In this document: in pieces, positions 28,951-39,537 of the stretch
Position numbering within the stretch: position 1 is the stretch's first letter
Layout: the number at the start of each line of letters is the position of its first letter
NCBI RefSeq assembly: GCF_026153205.1
Contig: NZ_JAPFBW010000009.1
Coordinates: 152,158-216,157 of the forward strand
Length of the DNA stretch: 64,000 bases
Reading direction: 5' to 3'
Origin: Aquabacterium sp. A7-Y
Lineage (GTDB): Bacteria; Pseudomonadota; Gammaproteobacteria; Burkholderiales; Burkholderiaceae_C
Position numbers and translations under genes: made by a program
Notes under the pieces: generated by a model
The model's input: only the letters and a program-made list of their open reading frames with translations
Databases searched by the model: none
Told to the model about the DNA's origin: nothing

Positions 28951-30030
28951 TCAGTCTTGCGCTTTCAAACGGGCGACCACAGCGTCGCCCATCTCCTTCG
29001 TCCCGACTTTTGTCGTGCCATCGCTATAAATATCGGCGGTACGCAGGCCTTGCGCCAGTACGCTTTTCACGGCCCTGTCGATTCGCTCAGCGGCTTCCGG
29101 CTGGTTCAGGCTGAAACGCAGCATCATCGCGGCGCTCAGGATGGTGGCCAGCGGATTCGCGACGCCCTGCCCCGCGATGTCGGGCGCCGAACCGTGGCTC
29201 GGCTCGTACAGGCCCTGCCCACGGGCGTTCAGCGAAGCCGACGGCAGCATGCCGATCGAGCCGGTCAGCATCGCTGCTTCGTCACTGAGGATGTCGCCGA
29301 ACATGTTTCCGGTAAATAGCACATCGAACTTCTTCGGCGCCTTCACCAGCTGCATGGCGGCATTGTCGACGTACATGTGCTCCAGCTCGACGTCCGGGTA
29401 CTGCGTGTGCACCTCGGTCACCACGTCCTTCCAGAACTGGAAGGTCTCCAGCACATTGGCCTTGTCGACACTGGTGACCTTCTTGCCGCGCTTGCGGGCC
29501 GCCTGGAAGGCCACATGGGCGATGCGCTCGATTTCCGGGCGGCTGTAGCGCATGGTATCGAAAGCCTCCGGCTGGCCGGCGAAGGCGCCGTCCGGGGCAC
29601 TGCGGCGGCCACGTGGCTGGCCGAAGTAGATGTCGCCCGTCAGCTCCCGAATGATCAGGATGTCCAGGCCCGCGACCAGCTCGGGCTTGAGGCTGGAGGC
29701 GTGGGTCAGCTCCTCGTAGCAGATCGCCGGGCGGAAATTGGCGAACAGCTCCAGGTGCTTGCGCAGGCCCAGGATGGCCTGCTCCGGCCGCAGCGAGCGC
29801 TCCAGCTTGTCGTATTTCCAGTCGCCGACAGCGCCGAACAGCACGGCGTCGGCCTGCTTCGCGAGCTTGAGCGTGGATTCGGGCAGGGGATGGCCGTGGG
29901 CCTCATAGGCGGCACCACCAACCTTGGCCTCCTCCATCTCGATCTGCAGGTCGAGGGCACGCAGCACCTTGACCGCCTCGGCAACGATCTCGGTCCCGAT
30001 GCCGTCGCCCGGCAATACGGCAATCTTCAT
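28951..30030 (-). CDS. leuB: 3-isopropylmalate dehydrogenase
   Basis: 359-residue NAD-dependent decarboxylating dehydrogenase of leucine synthesis. [20 protein letters not shown] is the conserved start and has AAAGGA just upstream. The metal and substrate region appears as [20 protein letters not shown] and the NAD-binding end as [20 protein letters not shown]. Separated from leuD by 118 bases that contain a strong hairpin. Confidence 0.96.
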   Translation of the reverse strand: MKIAVLPGDGIGTEIVAEAVKVLRALDLQIEMEEAKVGGAAYEAHGHPLPESTLKLAKQADAVLFGAVGDWKYDKLERSLRPEQAILGLRKHLELFANFRPAICYEELTHASSLKPELVAGLDILIIRELTGDIYFGQPRGRRSAPDGAFAGQPEAFDTMRYSRPEIERIAHVAFQAARKRGKKVTSVDKANVLETFQFWKDVVTEVHTQYPDVELEHMYVDNAAMQLVKAPKKFDVLFTGNMFGDILSDEAAMLTGSIGMLPSASLNARGQGLYEPSHGSAPDIAGQGVANPLATILSAAMMLRFSLNQPEAAERIDRAVKSVLAQGLRTADIYSDGTTKVGTKEMGDAVVARLKAQD

Positions 30031-30084
30031 GTCTGTCCTTTCAGGGAGGCGGGTCTGCAAAAAATCACCCGCCTGAAAAAGCCA

Positions 30085-30117
30085 GGCGCCGACCCGCCCT
30101 GCGAGGCGGGCGGCGCC
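30085..30117 (-). terminator. Strong hairpin between leuD and leuB, possible terminator or attenuator
   Basis: On the minus strand the arm GGCGCCGCCCGCC pairs with GGCGGGTCGGCGCC around a short loop, followed four bases on by TTTTT. This is intrinsic-terminator-like but lies inside the leuC-leuD-leuB series. Confidence 0.45.
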
Positions 30118-30148
30118 ACCATCGGAGCCCGCCGGTCGATCAACCCGG

Positions 30149-30796
30149 CTAGACGATCCGATGGTTCAGCCAGGGTTTGGTGGCGAGCCGCTCGGCCTCG
30201 TAGGCCTTGATCTTGTCGGCATGGCGCAGGGTCAGGCCGATGTCGTCGAGGCCGTTGAGCAAGCAGTACTTGCGGAAAGGCTGCACCTCGAAGGGCAGCT
30301 CGGTTCCGTCGGGCTTCACCACCACCTGGCGCTCCAGGTCCACGCTCAGCTGGTAGCCCACGAAGGCGAACACCTCGTCGAACAATCGCGCCACCTCGTG
30401 CTCAGGCAGCACGATGGGCAGCAGGCCGTTCTTGAAGCAGTTGTTGAAGAAGATATCAGCGTAACTGGGCGCGATCAGCGCGCGAAAGCCGTACTGTTCG
30501 ATCGCCCAGGGTGCGTGCTCGCGGCTGGAGCCGCAGCCGAAGTTCTTGCGCGCCAGCAGGATGGAGGCGCCCTGGTAGCGCGGCTGGTTCAGCACGAAGT
30601 CGGGGTTGGGCCGGCGGCTGGCCGGATCCTGTCCGGGCTCGCCGACGTCCAGGTAGCGCCACTCGTCGAACAGATTGGGGCCGAAGCCGGTCCGCTTGAT
30701 CGACTTGAGGAATTGCTTGGGAATGATGGCGTCGGTGTCGACGTTTTCCCGGTCCATCGGCGCGACCAGGCCCTTGTGCACTCGGAATGCTTGCAT
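30149..30796 (-). CDS. leuD: 3-isopropylmalate dehydratase small subunit
   Basis: 215 residues, the swivel domain of the two-part isopropylmalate isomerase. It shows [20 protein letters not shown] near the start and [15 protein letters not shown], the conserved active-site loop. It works as a complex with LeuC, encoded 28 bases upstream. Confidence 0.96.
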   Translation of the reverse strand: MQAFRVHKGLVAPMDRENVDTDAIIPKQFLKSIKRTGFGPNLFDEWRYLDVGEPGQDPASRRPNPDFVLNQPRYQGASILLARKNFGCGSSREHAPWAIEQYGFRALIAPSYADIFFNNCFKNGLLPIVLPEHEVARLFDEVFAFVGYQLSVDLERQVVVKPDGTELPFEVQPFRKYCLLNGLDDIGLTLRHADKIKAYEAERLATKPWLNHRIV

Positions 30797-30824
30797 GATG
30801 TCTAACTCTTGTTCCCGGGACGGG

Positions 30825-32234
30825 TCAGGCCAGGCGCCGCACGTCGACGAAGTGGCCCTGCATCGCGGCCGCGGCGGCCATCGCCGGGCTGACCAGATGG
30901 GTGCGCCCGCCGGCGCCCTGGCGGCCTTCGAAGTTGCGGTTGGAGGTGGAGGCGCAGCGCTCGCCCGGCTCCAGCCGGTCCGCGTTCATTGCCAGGCACA
31001 TCGAGCAACCGGGCTCGCGCCACTCGAAGCCGGCCGCCTTGAAGACCTGGTCCAGCCCTTCGCGCTCGGCCTGCTCCTTCACCAGGCCCGAGCCCGGCAC
31101 CACCATCGCGAGCTTGACGTTGGACGCCACCCGACCGCCGATGCGCCGCACGATCGCGGCCGCCTCGCGGATGTCCTCGATGCGCGAATTGGTGCACGAC
31201 CCGATGAAGACCTTGTCGATCCGGATGTCGTTGACCGCCTTGTTCGGCTCCAGCGCCATGTACTGCAGTGCCCGCTCCATCGCGCTGCGCTTGACGGCGT
31301 CCTTCTCCTTCTCGGGATCCGGCACGCGGTCCTCGACCGAAACGACCATTTCGGGCGAGGTCCCCCACGTCACCTGGGGACGGATCTGCGTCGCGTCGAG
31401 TTCGACCACCGCATCCCAGTGAGCGTCCGGGTCGGAGTGGAGGGTGCGCCAGTAGGCCACGGCCTGGTCCCACTCGACACCCGAGGGCGAGAAGGGACGG
31501 CCCTTGACGTACTGGATCGTGGTCTCGTCCACGGCCACCAGCCCGGCGCGCGCGCCCGCCTCGATGGCCATGTTGCAGACCGTCATGCGACCTTCCATGC
31601 TGAGCGCCCGGATCGCGCTGCCGGCGAACTCGATGGTGTAGCCGGTGCCGCCGGCGGTGCCGATGCGGCCGATGATCGCCAGCACGATGTCCTTGGCGCT
31701 GCAGCCGCGGCCGAGCTGGCCCTCGACCACGATGCGCATGTTTTTCGCCTTCTTGGCCAGCAGGGTCTGGGTCGCCAGCACGTGCTCCACCTCGCTGGTG
31801 CCGATGCCGTGCGCCAGCGCGCCGAAGGCGCCGTGGGTGGACGTGTGGGAGTCGCCGCAGACGACCGTCATGCCCGGCAGGGTGGCGCCCTGCTCCGGGC
31901 CGATCACGTGAACGATGCCCTGGCGCTTGTCGTTCATCTTGAACTGCGTGATGCCGACGCGGTCGCAGTTCGCGTCCAGAGTGTCGACCTGCAGGCGGGA
32001 GACCGGGTCGGCGATGCCCTGGCGACGGTCGGTGGTGGGCACGTTGTGATCGCTCACTGCCAGGTTGGCCGAGAGCCGCCAGATCTTGCGGCCCGCAACT
32101 TCGACGCCTTCGAAGGCCTGCGGACTGGTCACCTCGTGCAGCAGGTGGCGGTCGATGTACAGGACGGCGGTGCCGTCTTCCTCGGTGTGGACGACGTGCT
32201 CGTCCCAGATCTTGTCGTAAAGCGTGCGGCCCAT
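30825..32234 (-). CDS. leuC: 3-isopropylmalate dehydratase large subunit
   Basis: 469-residue aconitase-superfamily subunit. The three [4Fe-4S] cysteines are in [17 protein letters not shown] and in [10 protein letters not shown]; the substrate loop [19 protein letters not shown] is intact. With LeuD it converts 2- to 3-isopropylmalate. It is the first gene of the leuCDB group. A terminator lies upstream, between it and gltA. Confidence 0.96.
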   Translation of the reverse strand: MGRTLYDKIWDEHVVHTEEDGTAVLYIDRHLLHEVTSPQAFEGVEVAGRKIWRLSANLAVSDHNVPTTDRRQGIADPVSRLQVDTLDANCDRVGITQFKMNDKRQGIVHVIGPEQGATLPGMTVVCGDSHTSTHGAFGALAHGIGTSEVEHVLATQTLLAKKAKNMRIVVEGQLGRGCSAKDIVLAIIGRIGTAGGTGYTIEFAGSAIRALSMEGRMTVCNMAIEAGARAGLVAVDETTIQYVKGRPFSPSGVEWDQAVAYWRTLHSDPDAHWDAVVELDATQIRPQVTWGTSPEMVVSVEDRVPDPEKEKDAVKRSAMERALQYMALEPNKAVNDIRIDKVFIGSCTNSRIEDIREAAAIVRRIGGRVASNVKLAMVVPGSGLVKEQAEREGLDQVFKAAGFEWREPGCSMCLAMNADRLEPGERCASTSNRNFEGRQGAGGRTHLVSPAMAAAAAMQGHFVDVRRLA

Positions 32235-32308
32235 GGTTGACTCGCGTTCTCAGGCTCGTGGGAAGGTTCGCGCGGCGCGCGAATCGCCAATTTTAGTTGT
32301 GAATAAGC

Positions 32309-32337
32309 AAAAACCCCGGCGCGGGAGCCGGGGTTTT
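32309..32337 (-). terminator. Terminator after gltA
   Basis: Stem AAAACCCCGGC/GCCGGGGTTTT with a six-base loop and a T run on the minus strand, 39 bases past the gltA stop. It isolates the sdh-gltA transcript from leuC. Confidence 0.85.
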
Positions 32338-32375
32338 AGTGTGTTCTTGGGCAGGCGGGCCTGCCCCGGGGCCCG

Positions 32376-33689
32376 TCAGCCTCGCTGACCGATGGGTTTG
32401 ACGTCGCGCTTGGTCGCGCCGACGTAGAGCTGGCGCGGACGGCCGATCTTGTACTCGGGGTCGCCGATCATCTCGTTGAGCTGCGCAATCCAGCCGACCG
32501 TGCGGGCCAGCGCGAAGATCGCGGTGAACAGCGACACCGGGATGCCGATCGCGCGCTGCACGATGCCGGAGTAGAAGTCGACGTTCGGGTAGAGCTTGCG
32601 GGCGACGAAGTATTCGTCTTCCAGCGCGATCTTCTCGAGCTCCATCGCGAGCTTGAACAGCGGGTCGTTGCCCAGGCCCAGCTCGTTGAGCACCTCGTGG
32701 CAGGTTTCGCGCATCAGCTTGGCGCGCGGGTCGTAGTTCTTGTAGACCCGGTGGCCGAAGCCCATCAGGCGCACGCCGGAGTTCTTGTCCTTGACCTTGC
32801 TGATGAACTCGCCGATCTTGGCGACGCCACCCATCTGCTGGATATCCTCCAGCATGTTCAGGCAGGCCTCGTTCGCACCGCCGTGGGCCGGGCCCCACAG
32901 GCAGGCCACGCCGGCGGCGATCGCCGCGAAGGGGTTGGTGCCCGAGGAACCGCACAGGCGCACGGTCGAGGTCGACGCGTTCTGCTCGTGGTCGGCGTGC
33001 AGGATGAAAATGCGGTCCAGCGCGCGCACCACGACCTCGTTCGGCTCGTAGTCCTCGCAAGGCGTCGCGAACATCATGCGGGTGAAGTTCGCGGCGTAGG
33101 ACAGCGAGTTCTTCGGGTAGATATAGGGCTGGCCGATCGAGTACTTGTAGGCCATCGACACCAGGGTCGGCAGCTTGGCGATCAGGCGGATGGCCGAGAT
33201 CTCCCGGTGCTCCGGATTGTTGATGTCGGTGCTGTCGTGATAGAAGGCCGACAGCCCGCCGACCAGACCGGTCAGCACCGCCATCGGGTGGGCGTCACGA
33301 CGGAAGCCGCGCAGGAAAAACTGCATCTGCTCGTTGACCATCGTGTGGTTGGTCACGCGCTGGACGAAGTCGGCCTTCTGGGCCGCGTCCGGCAGGTCCC
33401 CGTACAGCAGCAGGTAGCAGGTCTCGAGGAAGTCGCAGTTCACCGCCAGCTGCTCGATGGGGTAGCCGCGGTACAGCAGCTCGCCCTTGTCGCCGTCGAT
33501 GTACGTGATCGCGGAGTTGCAGGACGCGGTGGACAGGAAGCCCGGGTCGTAGGTGAACTTGCCGGTCTGCGCGTACAGCTTGCGGATGTCGATGACATCC
33601 GGTCCGATGGTTCCCTTGTAGATGGGCAGCTCCATGCTGGGGCTGCCATCGGAGAACGAGAGGTTCGCTTTCACGTCTGACGGAGTCAT
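32376..33689 (-). CDS. gltA: Citrate synthase (type II)
   Basis: 437 residues, the length of the hexameric NADH-sensitive Gram-negative enzyme. It condenses acetyl-CoA with oxaloacetate. Active-site histidines appear in [16 protein letters not shown] and [15 protein letters not shown], with [15 protein letters not shown] between. The N-terminal beta domain of the type II form ([20 protein letters not shown]) is present. It lies 28 bases after sdhE, so it is probably the last gene of the sdh operon. Confidence 0.96.
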   Translation of the reverse strand: MTPSDVKANLSFSDGSPSMELPIYKGTIGPDVIDIRKLYAQTGKFTYDPGFLSTASCNSAITYIDGDKGELLYRGYPIEQLAVNCDFLETCYLLLYGDLPDAAQKADFVQRVTNHTMVNEQMQFFLRGFRRDAHPMAVLTGLVGGLSAFYHDSTDINNPEHREISAIRLIAKLPTLVSMAYKYSIGQPYIYPKNSLSYAANFTRMMFATPCEDYEPNEVVVRALDRIFILHADHEQNASTSTVRLCGSSGTNPFAAIAAGVACLWGPAHGGANEACLNMLEDIQQMGGVAKIGEFISKVKDKNSGVRLMGFGHRVYKNYDPRAKLMRETCHEVLNELGLGNDPLFKLAMELEKIALEDEYFVARKLYPNVDFYSGIVQRAIGIPVSLFTAIFALARTVGWIAQLNEMIGDPEYKIGRPRQLYVGATKRDVKPIGQRG

Positions 33690-33717
33690 GGCATTTCCTT
33701 GGTTTTTCGAGAAACGT

Positions 33718-33987
33718 TTAAGCTGGCTGGCGCATCTGGAGGAGTACGTCGCGGACCTCGGGCCGGTTGAGTTCCCCCTCCGGCTCCCTGCGCGCCAGCA
33801 GCAGGTCCAGCAAATCGTTGTCGGACAGGTCCATGAGCGCCACCAGGCCTTCGGCCTGCCGCACCGTCAGGGTGCTTTCGTAGCGCGCAAAAAACCGCTC
33901 GACGAACAAATCGTTCTCGAGCAGGCCGCGCCGGCAGCGCCAGCGCAGCTTGCTGAGAGAACGTTCGTCGAGCCTTGTGTCGTCCAT
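33718..33987 (-). CDS. sdhE: SdhE/YgfY flavinylation factor of succinate dehydrogenase
   Basis: 89 residues. The [19 protein letters not shown] segment contains the RGxxE motif that defines this family, followed by [14 protein letters not shown]. SdhE promotes covalent attachment of FAD to SdhA. The ATG giving [13 protein letters not shown] was chosen for normal length; an upstream in-frame start would overlap sdhB. Placed between sdhB and gltA, in the operon it serves. Confidence 0.9.
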   Translation of the reverse strand: MDDTRLDERSLSKLRWRCRRGLLENDLFVERFFARYESTLTVRQAEGLVALMDLSDNDLLDLLLARREPEGELNRPEVRDVLLQMRQPA

Positions 33988-34024
33988 GATAGAGGCTGCT
34001 GTCAATGGAACAAGCACGCCGGCA

Positions 34025-34732
34025 TTACACCGCGCGGCGCACCATCAGTTCCCTGATCTTGCCGATCGCCTTGGTGGGGTTGAGGCCCTTCGGGCAGACG
34101 TCGACGCAGTTCATGATGGTGTGGCAGCGGAACAGCCGGTACGGATCTTCCAGGTTGTCCAGCCGCTCGTTGGTGGCCTGGTCGCGGCTGTCGGCGATGA
34201 AGCGGTAGGCCTGCAGCAGGCCGGCCGGGCCGACAAACTTGTCCGGGTTCCACCAGAAGCTCGGGCAGCTCGTCGAGCAGCTCGCGCACAGGATACACTC
34301 GTAGAGGCCGTCGAGCTCCTCGCGCTCCTCGGGCGACTGCAGGCGCTCCTTCTCGGGCGGCGGCGTGTCGTTGACCAGGTAGGGCTTGATCGAGTGGTAC
34401 TGGGTGAAAAACTGCGTCATGTCCACGATCAGGTCGCGGATCACGGGCAGGCCGGGCAAGGGGCGCAGCACGATCGGGTCCTTGAGCGTGCGCATGTTGG
34501 TCAGGCAGGCCAGGCCGTTCTTGCCGTTGATGTTCATCGCGTCCGAGCCGCACACGCCTTCACGGCAGGAGCGGCGGAACGAGAGGGTCGGGTCGACCGC
34601 CTTGAGCTTGACCAGGGCGTCCAGCAGCATGCGCTCATTGCCGTCGAGTTCGATCTCGAGCGTCTGCATGTAGGGCTTGGCGTCCTTGTCCGGATCGTAG
34701 CGGTAGATCGAGAAAGTGCGTTTCTGGCTCAT
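34025..34732 (-). CDS. sdhB: Succinate dehydrogenase iron-sulfur subunit
   Basis: 235 residues. The N-terminal ferredoxin domain holds the [2Fe-2S] cysteines in [20 protein letters not shown]; the C-terminal domain has [17 protein letters not shown] and [17 protein letters not shown] for the [4Fe-4S] and [3Fe-4S] clusters. It passes electrons from SdhA to the membrane quinone site. Gap to sdhA 24 bases. Confidence 0.97.
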   Translation of the reverse strand: MSQKRTFSIYRYDPDKDAKPYMQTLEIELDGNERMLLDALVKLKAVDPTLSFRRSCREGVCGSDAMNINGKNGLACLTNMRTLKDPIVLRPLPGLPVIRDLIVDMTQFFTQYHSIKPYLVNDTPPPEKERLQSPEEREELDGLYECILCASCSTSCPSFWWNPDKFVGPAGLLQAYRFIADSRDQATNERLDNLEDPYRLFRCHTIMNCVDVCPKGLNPTKAIGKIRELMVRRAV

Positions 34733-34756
34733 CGTGGGTTCCTGCGTGCTGCCGCG

Positions 34757-36532
34757 TCAGAAAGTACGGACCTTGGGCGGAATCGATTCCGCCGTCAGCG
34801 GTTTCATGTTCACCGGCTTGTAGTCGAGGCGATTGCCCTCGCTGTAGAACAGCGTGTGCTTGATCCAGTTCTCGTCGTCCCGGTTGGGGAAGTCGTTGTG
34901 CGCATGCGCACCCCGGCTTTCCTTGCGGGCGGCGGCCGAAATCATGGTCGCCTTGGCGGCCTCGATCAGGTTTTCGACCTCCAGCGCCTCGACGCGGGCG
35001 GTGTTGAACACCTTGGACTTGTCCTTCAGACCGATGCTGCCGACACGCTGGTCGATCTCGAGGATCTTCTTGACGCCTTCGTCCATGCTCGCCTGGGTGC
35101 GGAAGACGCCGGCGTGGGCCTGCATGCTGGTGCGGATGTCGTTGGCGACGTCCTGCGCGTACTCGCCGCTGGCGGCCGAGTCGAGCCGGGCCAGCCGGGC
35201 CAGGGTGCGATCGGCGGCGTCCTTGGGCAGCGGCTTGTGGCTCTTGTTCTTCAGGTTGAAGTCGACGATGTGGTTGCCGGCGGCACGGCCGAACACCACC
35301 AGGTCGAGCAGCGAGTTGGTGCCCAGGCGGTTGGCGCCGTGCACGCTCACGCAGGAGCACTCGCCCACCGCGTACAGCCCGTTGATGATGTCGTTGGGCA
35401 CGCCGTTCTTCGGCACCACCACCTGGCCGTGGACGTTGGTCGGGATACCGCCCATCTGGTAGTGGATGGTCGGCACCACGGGGATCGGTTCCTTGGTGAT
35501 GTCGACGTTGGCGAAGTTGTGGCCGATCTCGAACACCGAGGGCAGCCGCTTCATGATGGTGTCGGCACCCAGGTGGGTCATGTCCAGCAGCACGTAGTCC
35601 TTGTTGGGACCGCAGCCGCGACCTTCCTTGATCTCCTGGTCCATCGAGCGCGACACGAAATCGCGCGGCGCCAGGTCCTTCAGGGTCGGCGCATAACGCT
35701 CCATGAAGCGCTCGCCGTTGGCGTTGCGCAGGATCGCGCCTTCGCCGCGGCAGCCCTCGGTCAGCAGCACGCCCGCGCCGGCGACGCCGGTGGGGTGGAA
35801 CTGCCAGAACTCCATGTCCTCGAGCGGGATGCCGGCACGAGCCGCCATGCCCAGGCCGTCGCCGGTGTTGATGAAGGCATTGGTCGAGGCGGCGAAGATG
35901 CGCCCTGCCCCGCCGGTGGCCAGCAGCACCGTCTTGGCTTCGAGGATGTAGACCTCGCCGGTCTCCATCTCGAGCGCCGTCACGCCCACCACGTCGCCAT
36001 CGGCGTCGCGGATCAGGTCCAGCGCCATCCACTCGACGAAAAAGTTGGTGCGAGCGCGCACGTTCTGCTGGTAGAGCGTGTGCAGCAGCGCGTGGCCGGT
36101 GCGGTCGGCCGCCGCACAGGCGCGCTGCACCGGCTTCTCGCCGTAGTTCGCGGTATGGCCGCCGAAGGGGCGCTGGTAGATGGTGCCGTCCGGGTTGCGG
36201 TCGAAGGGCATGCCGAAGTGCTCCAGCTCGTAGACCACCTTCGGCGCTTCGCGGCACATGAACTCGATCGCGTCCTGGTCGCCGAGCCAGTCGGAACCCT
36301 TGACGGTATCGAAGAAGTGATAGTGCCAGTTGTCCTCGGACATGTTGCCGAGCGAGGCGCCGATGCCACCCTGGGCGGCCACGGTGTGCGAGCGGGTCGG
36401 GAAGACCTTGGTCAGGACGGCGACGTTGAGGCCAGCCAGCGAGAGCTGCAGCGAAGCCCGCATGCCGGAGCCGCCGGCCCCGACGATGACCACATCAAAC
36501 CGGCGTTTCGGGACGGAAGTTCCCACTTGCAT
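34757..36532 (-). CDS. sdhA: Succinate dehydrogenase flavoprotein subunit
   Basis: 591 residues. The FAD-binding start is VVIVGAGGSGMRASLQLSLA; the His in RSHTVAAQGGIGASLGN carries the covalent FAD. HPTGVAGAGVLLTEGCRGEG and the C-terminal ENWIKHTLF region are conserved. It oxidises succinate to fumarate. The ATG shares one base with the sdhD stop (TAATG). Confidence 0.97.
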   Translation of the reverse strand: MQVGTSVPKRRFDVVIVGAGGSGMRASLQLSLAGLNVAVLTKVFPTRSHTVAAQGGIGASLGNMSEDNWHYHFFDTVKGSDWLGDQDAIEFMCREAPKVVYELEHFGMPFDRNPDGTIYQRPFGGHTANYGEKPVQRACAAADRTGHALLHTLYQQNVRARTNFFVEWMALDLIRDADGDVVGVTALEMETGEVYILEAKTVLLATGGAGRIFAASTNAFINTGDGLGMAARAGIPLEDMEFWQFHPTGVAGAGVLLTEGCRGEGAILRNANGERFMERYAPTLKDLAPRDFVSRSMDQEIKEGRGCGPNKDYVLLDMTHLGADTIMKRLPSVFEIGHNFANVDITKEPIPVVPTIHYQMGGIPTNVHGQVVVPKNGVPNDIINGLYAVGECSCVSVHGANRLGTNSLLDLVVFGRAAGNHIVDFNLKNKSHKPLPKDAADRTLARLARLDSAASGEYAQDVANDIRTSMQAHAGVFRTQASMDEGVKKILEIDQRVGSIGLKDKSKVFNTARVEALEVENLIEAAKATMISAAARKESRGAHAHNDFPNRDDENWIKHTLFYSEGNRLDYKPVNMKPLTAESIPPKVRTF

Positions 36533-36930
36533 TACAGCCTCCACAGCACTTGGATCGCCCAACCGGCGCATCCGACCAACCAGACGATGGTGGCCACGTG
36601 CAGCGCGAGCTTGGGGCCCACCGGCTTCACATAGTCCATCCAGATGTCGCGCATGCCGACCCACGCGTGGTAGGCCAGCGAAACGATGACCGCGAAGGTC
36701 AGCACCTTCATCCACTGCTGCGAGAAGATGCCGGCCCATTTGTCATAGCCGACGATCTCGGCGCCGCGGGCGCCGTCCGGCTCCTTGCGATACCAGGGAA
36801 AGAGGACCTGGGCGATCACCGCAAGCGTGAACAGTGCCATCAGCAGACCGGTGATGCGCTGCGCGAGCCAGTCGCGCGCCCCGTAATGTGCGCCCACCAC
36901 CAGGCGCTGGGATCCGTAGTTTTTGCTCAT
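36532..36930 (-). CDS. sdhD: Succinate dehydrogenase membrane anchor subunit
   Basis: 132 residues with three membrane helices: about 30-48 (LLMALFTLAVIAQVLF), 75-95 and 108-128. The N-terminal SQRLVVGAHYGARDWLAQRI is typical of betaproteobacterial SdhD; the His in VSLAYHAWVGMRDIWMDYVK is the likely haem ligand. It forms the quinone site together with SdhC. Stop overlaps the start of sdhA by one base. Confidence 0.93.
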   Translation of the reverse strand: MSKNYGSQRLVVGAHYGARDWLAQRITGLLMALFTLAVIAQVLFPWYRKEPDGARGAEIVGYDKWAGIFSQQWMKVLTFAVIVSLAYHAWVGMRDIWMDYVKPVGPKLALHVATIVWLVGCAGWAIQVLWRL

Positions 36931-36949
36931 CGTGGGTTTCTCGGGAGAC

Positions 36950-37369
36950 TCAGTACATGAAGAGCTTGTAGCCCAGCACCAGCGTCAGCGTCAGGCTGAT
37001 GACCAGCGTGGCGATCGCGGAGTTGCGGCCCTGGTCCTTGCTCACCGTGTGGAAGGCATCCATCACCAGGTAGCGGATGCCGGCGACGAAGTGGTGCAGG
37101 TAGGCCCAGATCAGGCCGAGCACGACCACCTTCATGAACCAGCCCGGCAGCACACCGAGGCCGGCCGTGAAGGTCGAGGTGAACTCAGCGTAGGAAATTT
37201 CCGATGTGACGCTTTTGTCGAACAGCCAAATGACAAAAGGCAGCAGCAGGAAAAGAATCAGGCCGCTGCCACGGTGCAGGATCGACACCACGCCGGCGAG
37301 GGGAAGCCGGTATTTGAGCGCGTCGATGAGACCCATGGTCCCCGGGGGCTGTTTTCGGATTTCAGGCAT
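36950..37369 (-). CDS. sdhC: Succinate dehydrogenase cytochrome b556 subunit
   Basis: 139 residues, three helices. YRLPLAGVVSILHRGSGLIL and the following FLLLPFVIWLFDKSV define the family; YLHHFVAGIRYLVMD includes a candidate haem-binding His. The ATG beginning MPEIRKQPPGTMGLIDALK has AAGAAGG upstream and is preferred over more distal starts. A TAAAAT element at 37415-37410 could be the -10 of the sdh operon, but a good -35 is not evident. The operon runs sdhC-D-A-B-E-gltA. Confidence 0.92.
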   Translation of the reverse strand: MPEIRKQPPGTMGLIDALKYRLPLAGVVSILHRGSGLILFLLLPFVIWLFDKSVTSEISYAEFTSTFTAGLGVLPGWFMKVVVLGLIWAYLHHFVAGIRYLVMDAFHTVSKDQGRNSAIATLVISLTLTLVLGYKLFMY

Positions 37370-37473
37370 ACCCAACCTTCTTGCGATGTAACGACGGTGA
37401 AACCAGAGGATTTTATTGCAACGCAGCAGACGCAGCTGCATTCGGACTCTTCAGGGATTCAAACACCGCACCT

Positions 37474-38253
37474 TCAGCTGACTTCGTTGCGGTAGAAATG
37501 CGACGCCGTGTTGTAGAGACCGCGCCTGAACTCGACCGGCTTGTCGCCGTAGGTGAGTGAGAGGCGCTCGACGCTCAGCAGGGGAGCGCCCTCGGGCAGG
37601 TTCAGCAGGCCAGCGCTGGTGGCGTCGGCCGCGACCGCGCGCAGCTTCTCTTCGGCGCGGATCATGCGCACGCCGAACTCGGTCTCGAACAGCCCATACA
37701 TCGGGCCGCGGTAGTCGCTCAGCCGTTCGGCGGTGAGCCCCTTGAAGAGCAGGCCGTGCAGCCAGATGTCGTCCAGCACCACCGGCAGGCCCTTGAAATA
37801 GAGCACGCGCCGGATCTGCAGCGCCGCATCGCCCGACTTGAGCTCGAGCGCGCGGGCCACTTCAGCCGGCGCGCGCAGGCGCCGGCAGTCGATGAATTTG
37901 CGCTCGACCGGCGAAATCTCGCCACCCTCGTCCGGCGTCAGCCGCAGAAAGCGGTACTGGATCTTTTCCTCGGCATGCGTCGCGACAAAGGTACCCTTGC
38001 CCTGCCGCCGCACCAGCAGATTCTCGGCCGCGAGCTCGTCGATGGCCTTGCGCACCGTGCCCTGGCTGACCCGGAAACGCCCGGCCAGCTCCACCTCGCT
38101 GGGAATCGCCTCGCCGGGCTTCCATTCACCGGCCTGCAGACTGCGCAGGATCAGCCCCTTGATCTGCTGATAGAGCGGGCTGAAGGCAGGCCCGCCCGAC
38201 TCGGCTGGCGAGGCGGAAGTTTCAGGCAGGGACGATGGGGGCAAGGGCGCCAT
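37474..38253 (-). CDS. GntR family regulator with UTRA domain (HutC type)
   Basis: 259 residues. After a low-complexity start, residues 25-95 are the GntR winged helix (ELAGRFRVSQGTVRKAIDEL). Residues 110-250 are a UTRA ligand-binding domain (SGDAALQIRRVLYFKGLPVV, then LLSVERLSLTYGDKPVEFRR). It lies 104 bases upstream of sdhC in the same direction and diverges from mdh. An 18-bp palindrome sits in the intergenic space and recurs at acnB, so this protein probably controls TCA and methylcitrate genes. The ligand is unknown; a di- or tricarboxylate or its CoA ester is a fair guess only. Confidence 0.88.
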   Translation of the reverse strand: MAPLPPSSLPETSASPAESGGPAFSPLYQQIKGLILRSLQAGEWKPGEAIPSEVELAGRFRVSQGTVRKAIDELAAENLLVRRQGKGTFVATHAEEKIQYRFLRLTPDEGGEISPVERKFIDCRRLRAPAEVARALELKSGDAALQIRRVLYFKGLPVVLDDIWLHGLLFKGLTAERLSDYRGPMYGLFETEFGVRMIRAEEKLRAVAADATSAGLLNLPEGAPLLSVERLSLTYGDKPVEFRRGLYNTASHFYRNEVS

Positions 38254-38303
38254 GGGCGCGATTGCATCACATCGCCATCACTAAGTCCAGAAACAGATGA
38301 ATG

Positions 38304-38321
38304 ATGTCTTATATAAGACAT
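38304..38321. promoter_or_regulatory. 18-bp perfect palindrome, candidate GntR operator
   Basis: ATGTCTTATATAAGACAT is a perfect inverted repeat, with a further TAAGAC half-site directly after it (38321-38326). It lies between the divergent GntR gene and mdh, seven bases before the mdh -35. The same word recurs with one mismatch at the acnB promoter. Confidence 0.7.
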
Positions 38322-38328
38322 AAGACCG

Positions 38329-38357
38329 TTGACAGTGTGGAGAGCGAACCCTAGACT
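38329..38357 (+). promoter_or_regulatory. Sigma-70 promoter of mdh
   Basis: TTGACA (38329-38334), 17-base spacer, TAGACT (38352-38357). Predicted start near 38364, giving a leader of about 94 bases. Confidence 0.7.
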
Positions 38358-38457
38358 CCCCTACACTTCGGACCTGGAGCAGGTACGCGCGCGACGCCCT
38401 TCGTGTCGCCCGGCACCTCGGCCCTCGATCCACACAACACGATCCCTGGAGTCTCAC

Positions 38458-39444
<987 letters not shown>

Positions 39445-39476
39445 TCGGCCCGGGGGCCTCGCAGGGCCCCGACAGG

Positions 39477-39511
39477 AAAGGCCGGCAGCGTCTGCTTGTC
39501 GGCCTTTTTTT
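39477..39511 (+). terminator. Terminator after mdh
   Basis: Stem AAAGGCCGGCAG/CTTGTCGGCCTTT (one wobble pair) followed by seven T, 33 bases past the mdh stop. Confidence 0.8.
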
Positions 39512-39537
39512 CGACCTTCGATTTACGTGTGGGTCAA

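Noticed and set aside
32309..32337. Hairpin after gltA considered as a riboswitch or leader of leuC
   Set aside because: It lies upstream of leuC only in reverse sense: it is downstream of gltA, has the stem-plus-T-run form of a terminator and no leucine-rich leader peptide is seen.
33950..36634. Long plus-strand open frame over sdhB and sdhA
   Set aside because: Antisense reading of the sdh genes with low-complexity composition and no motif.
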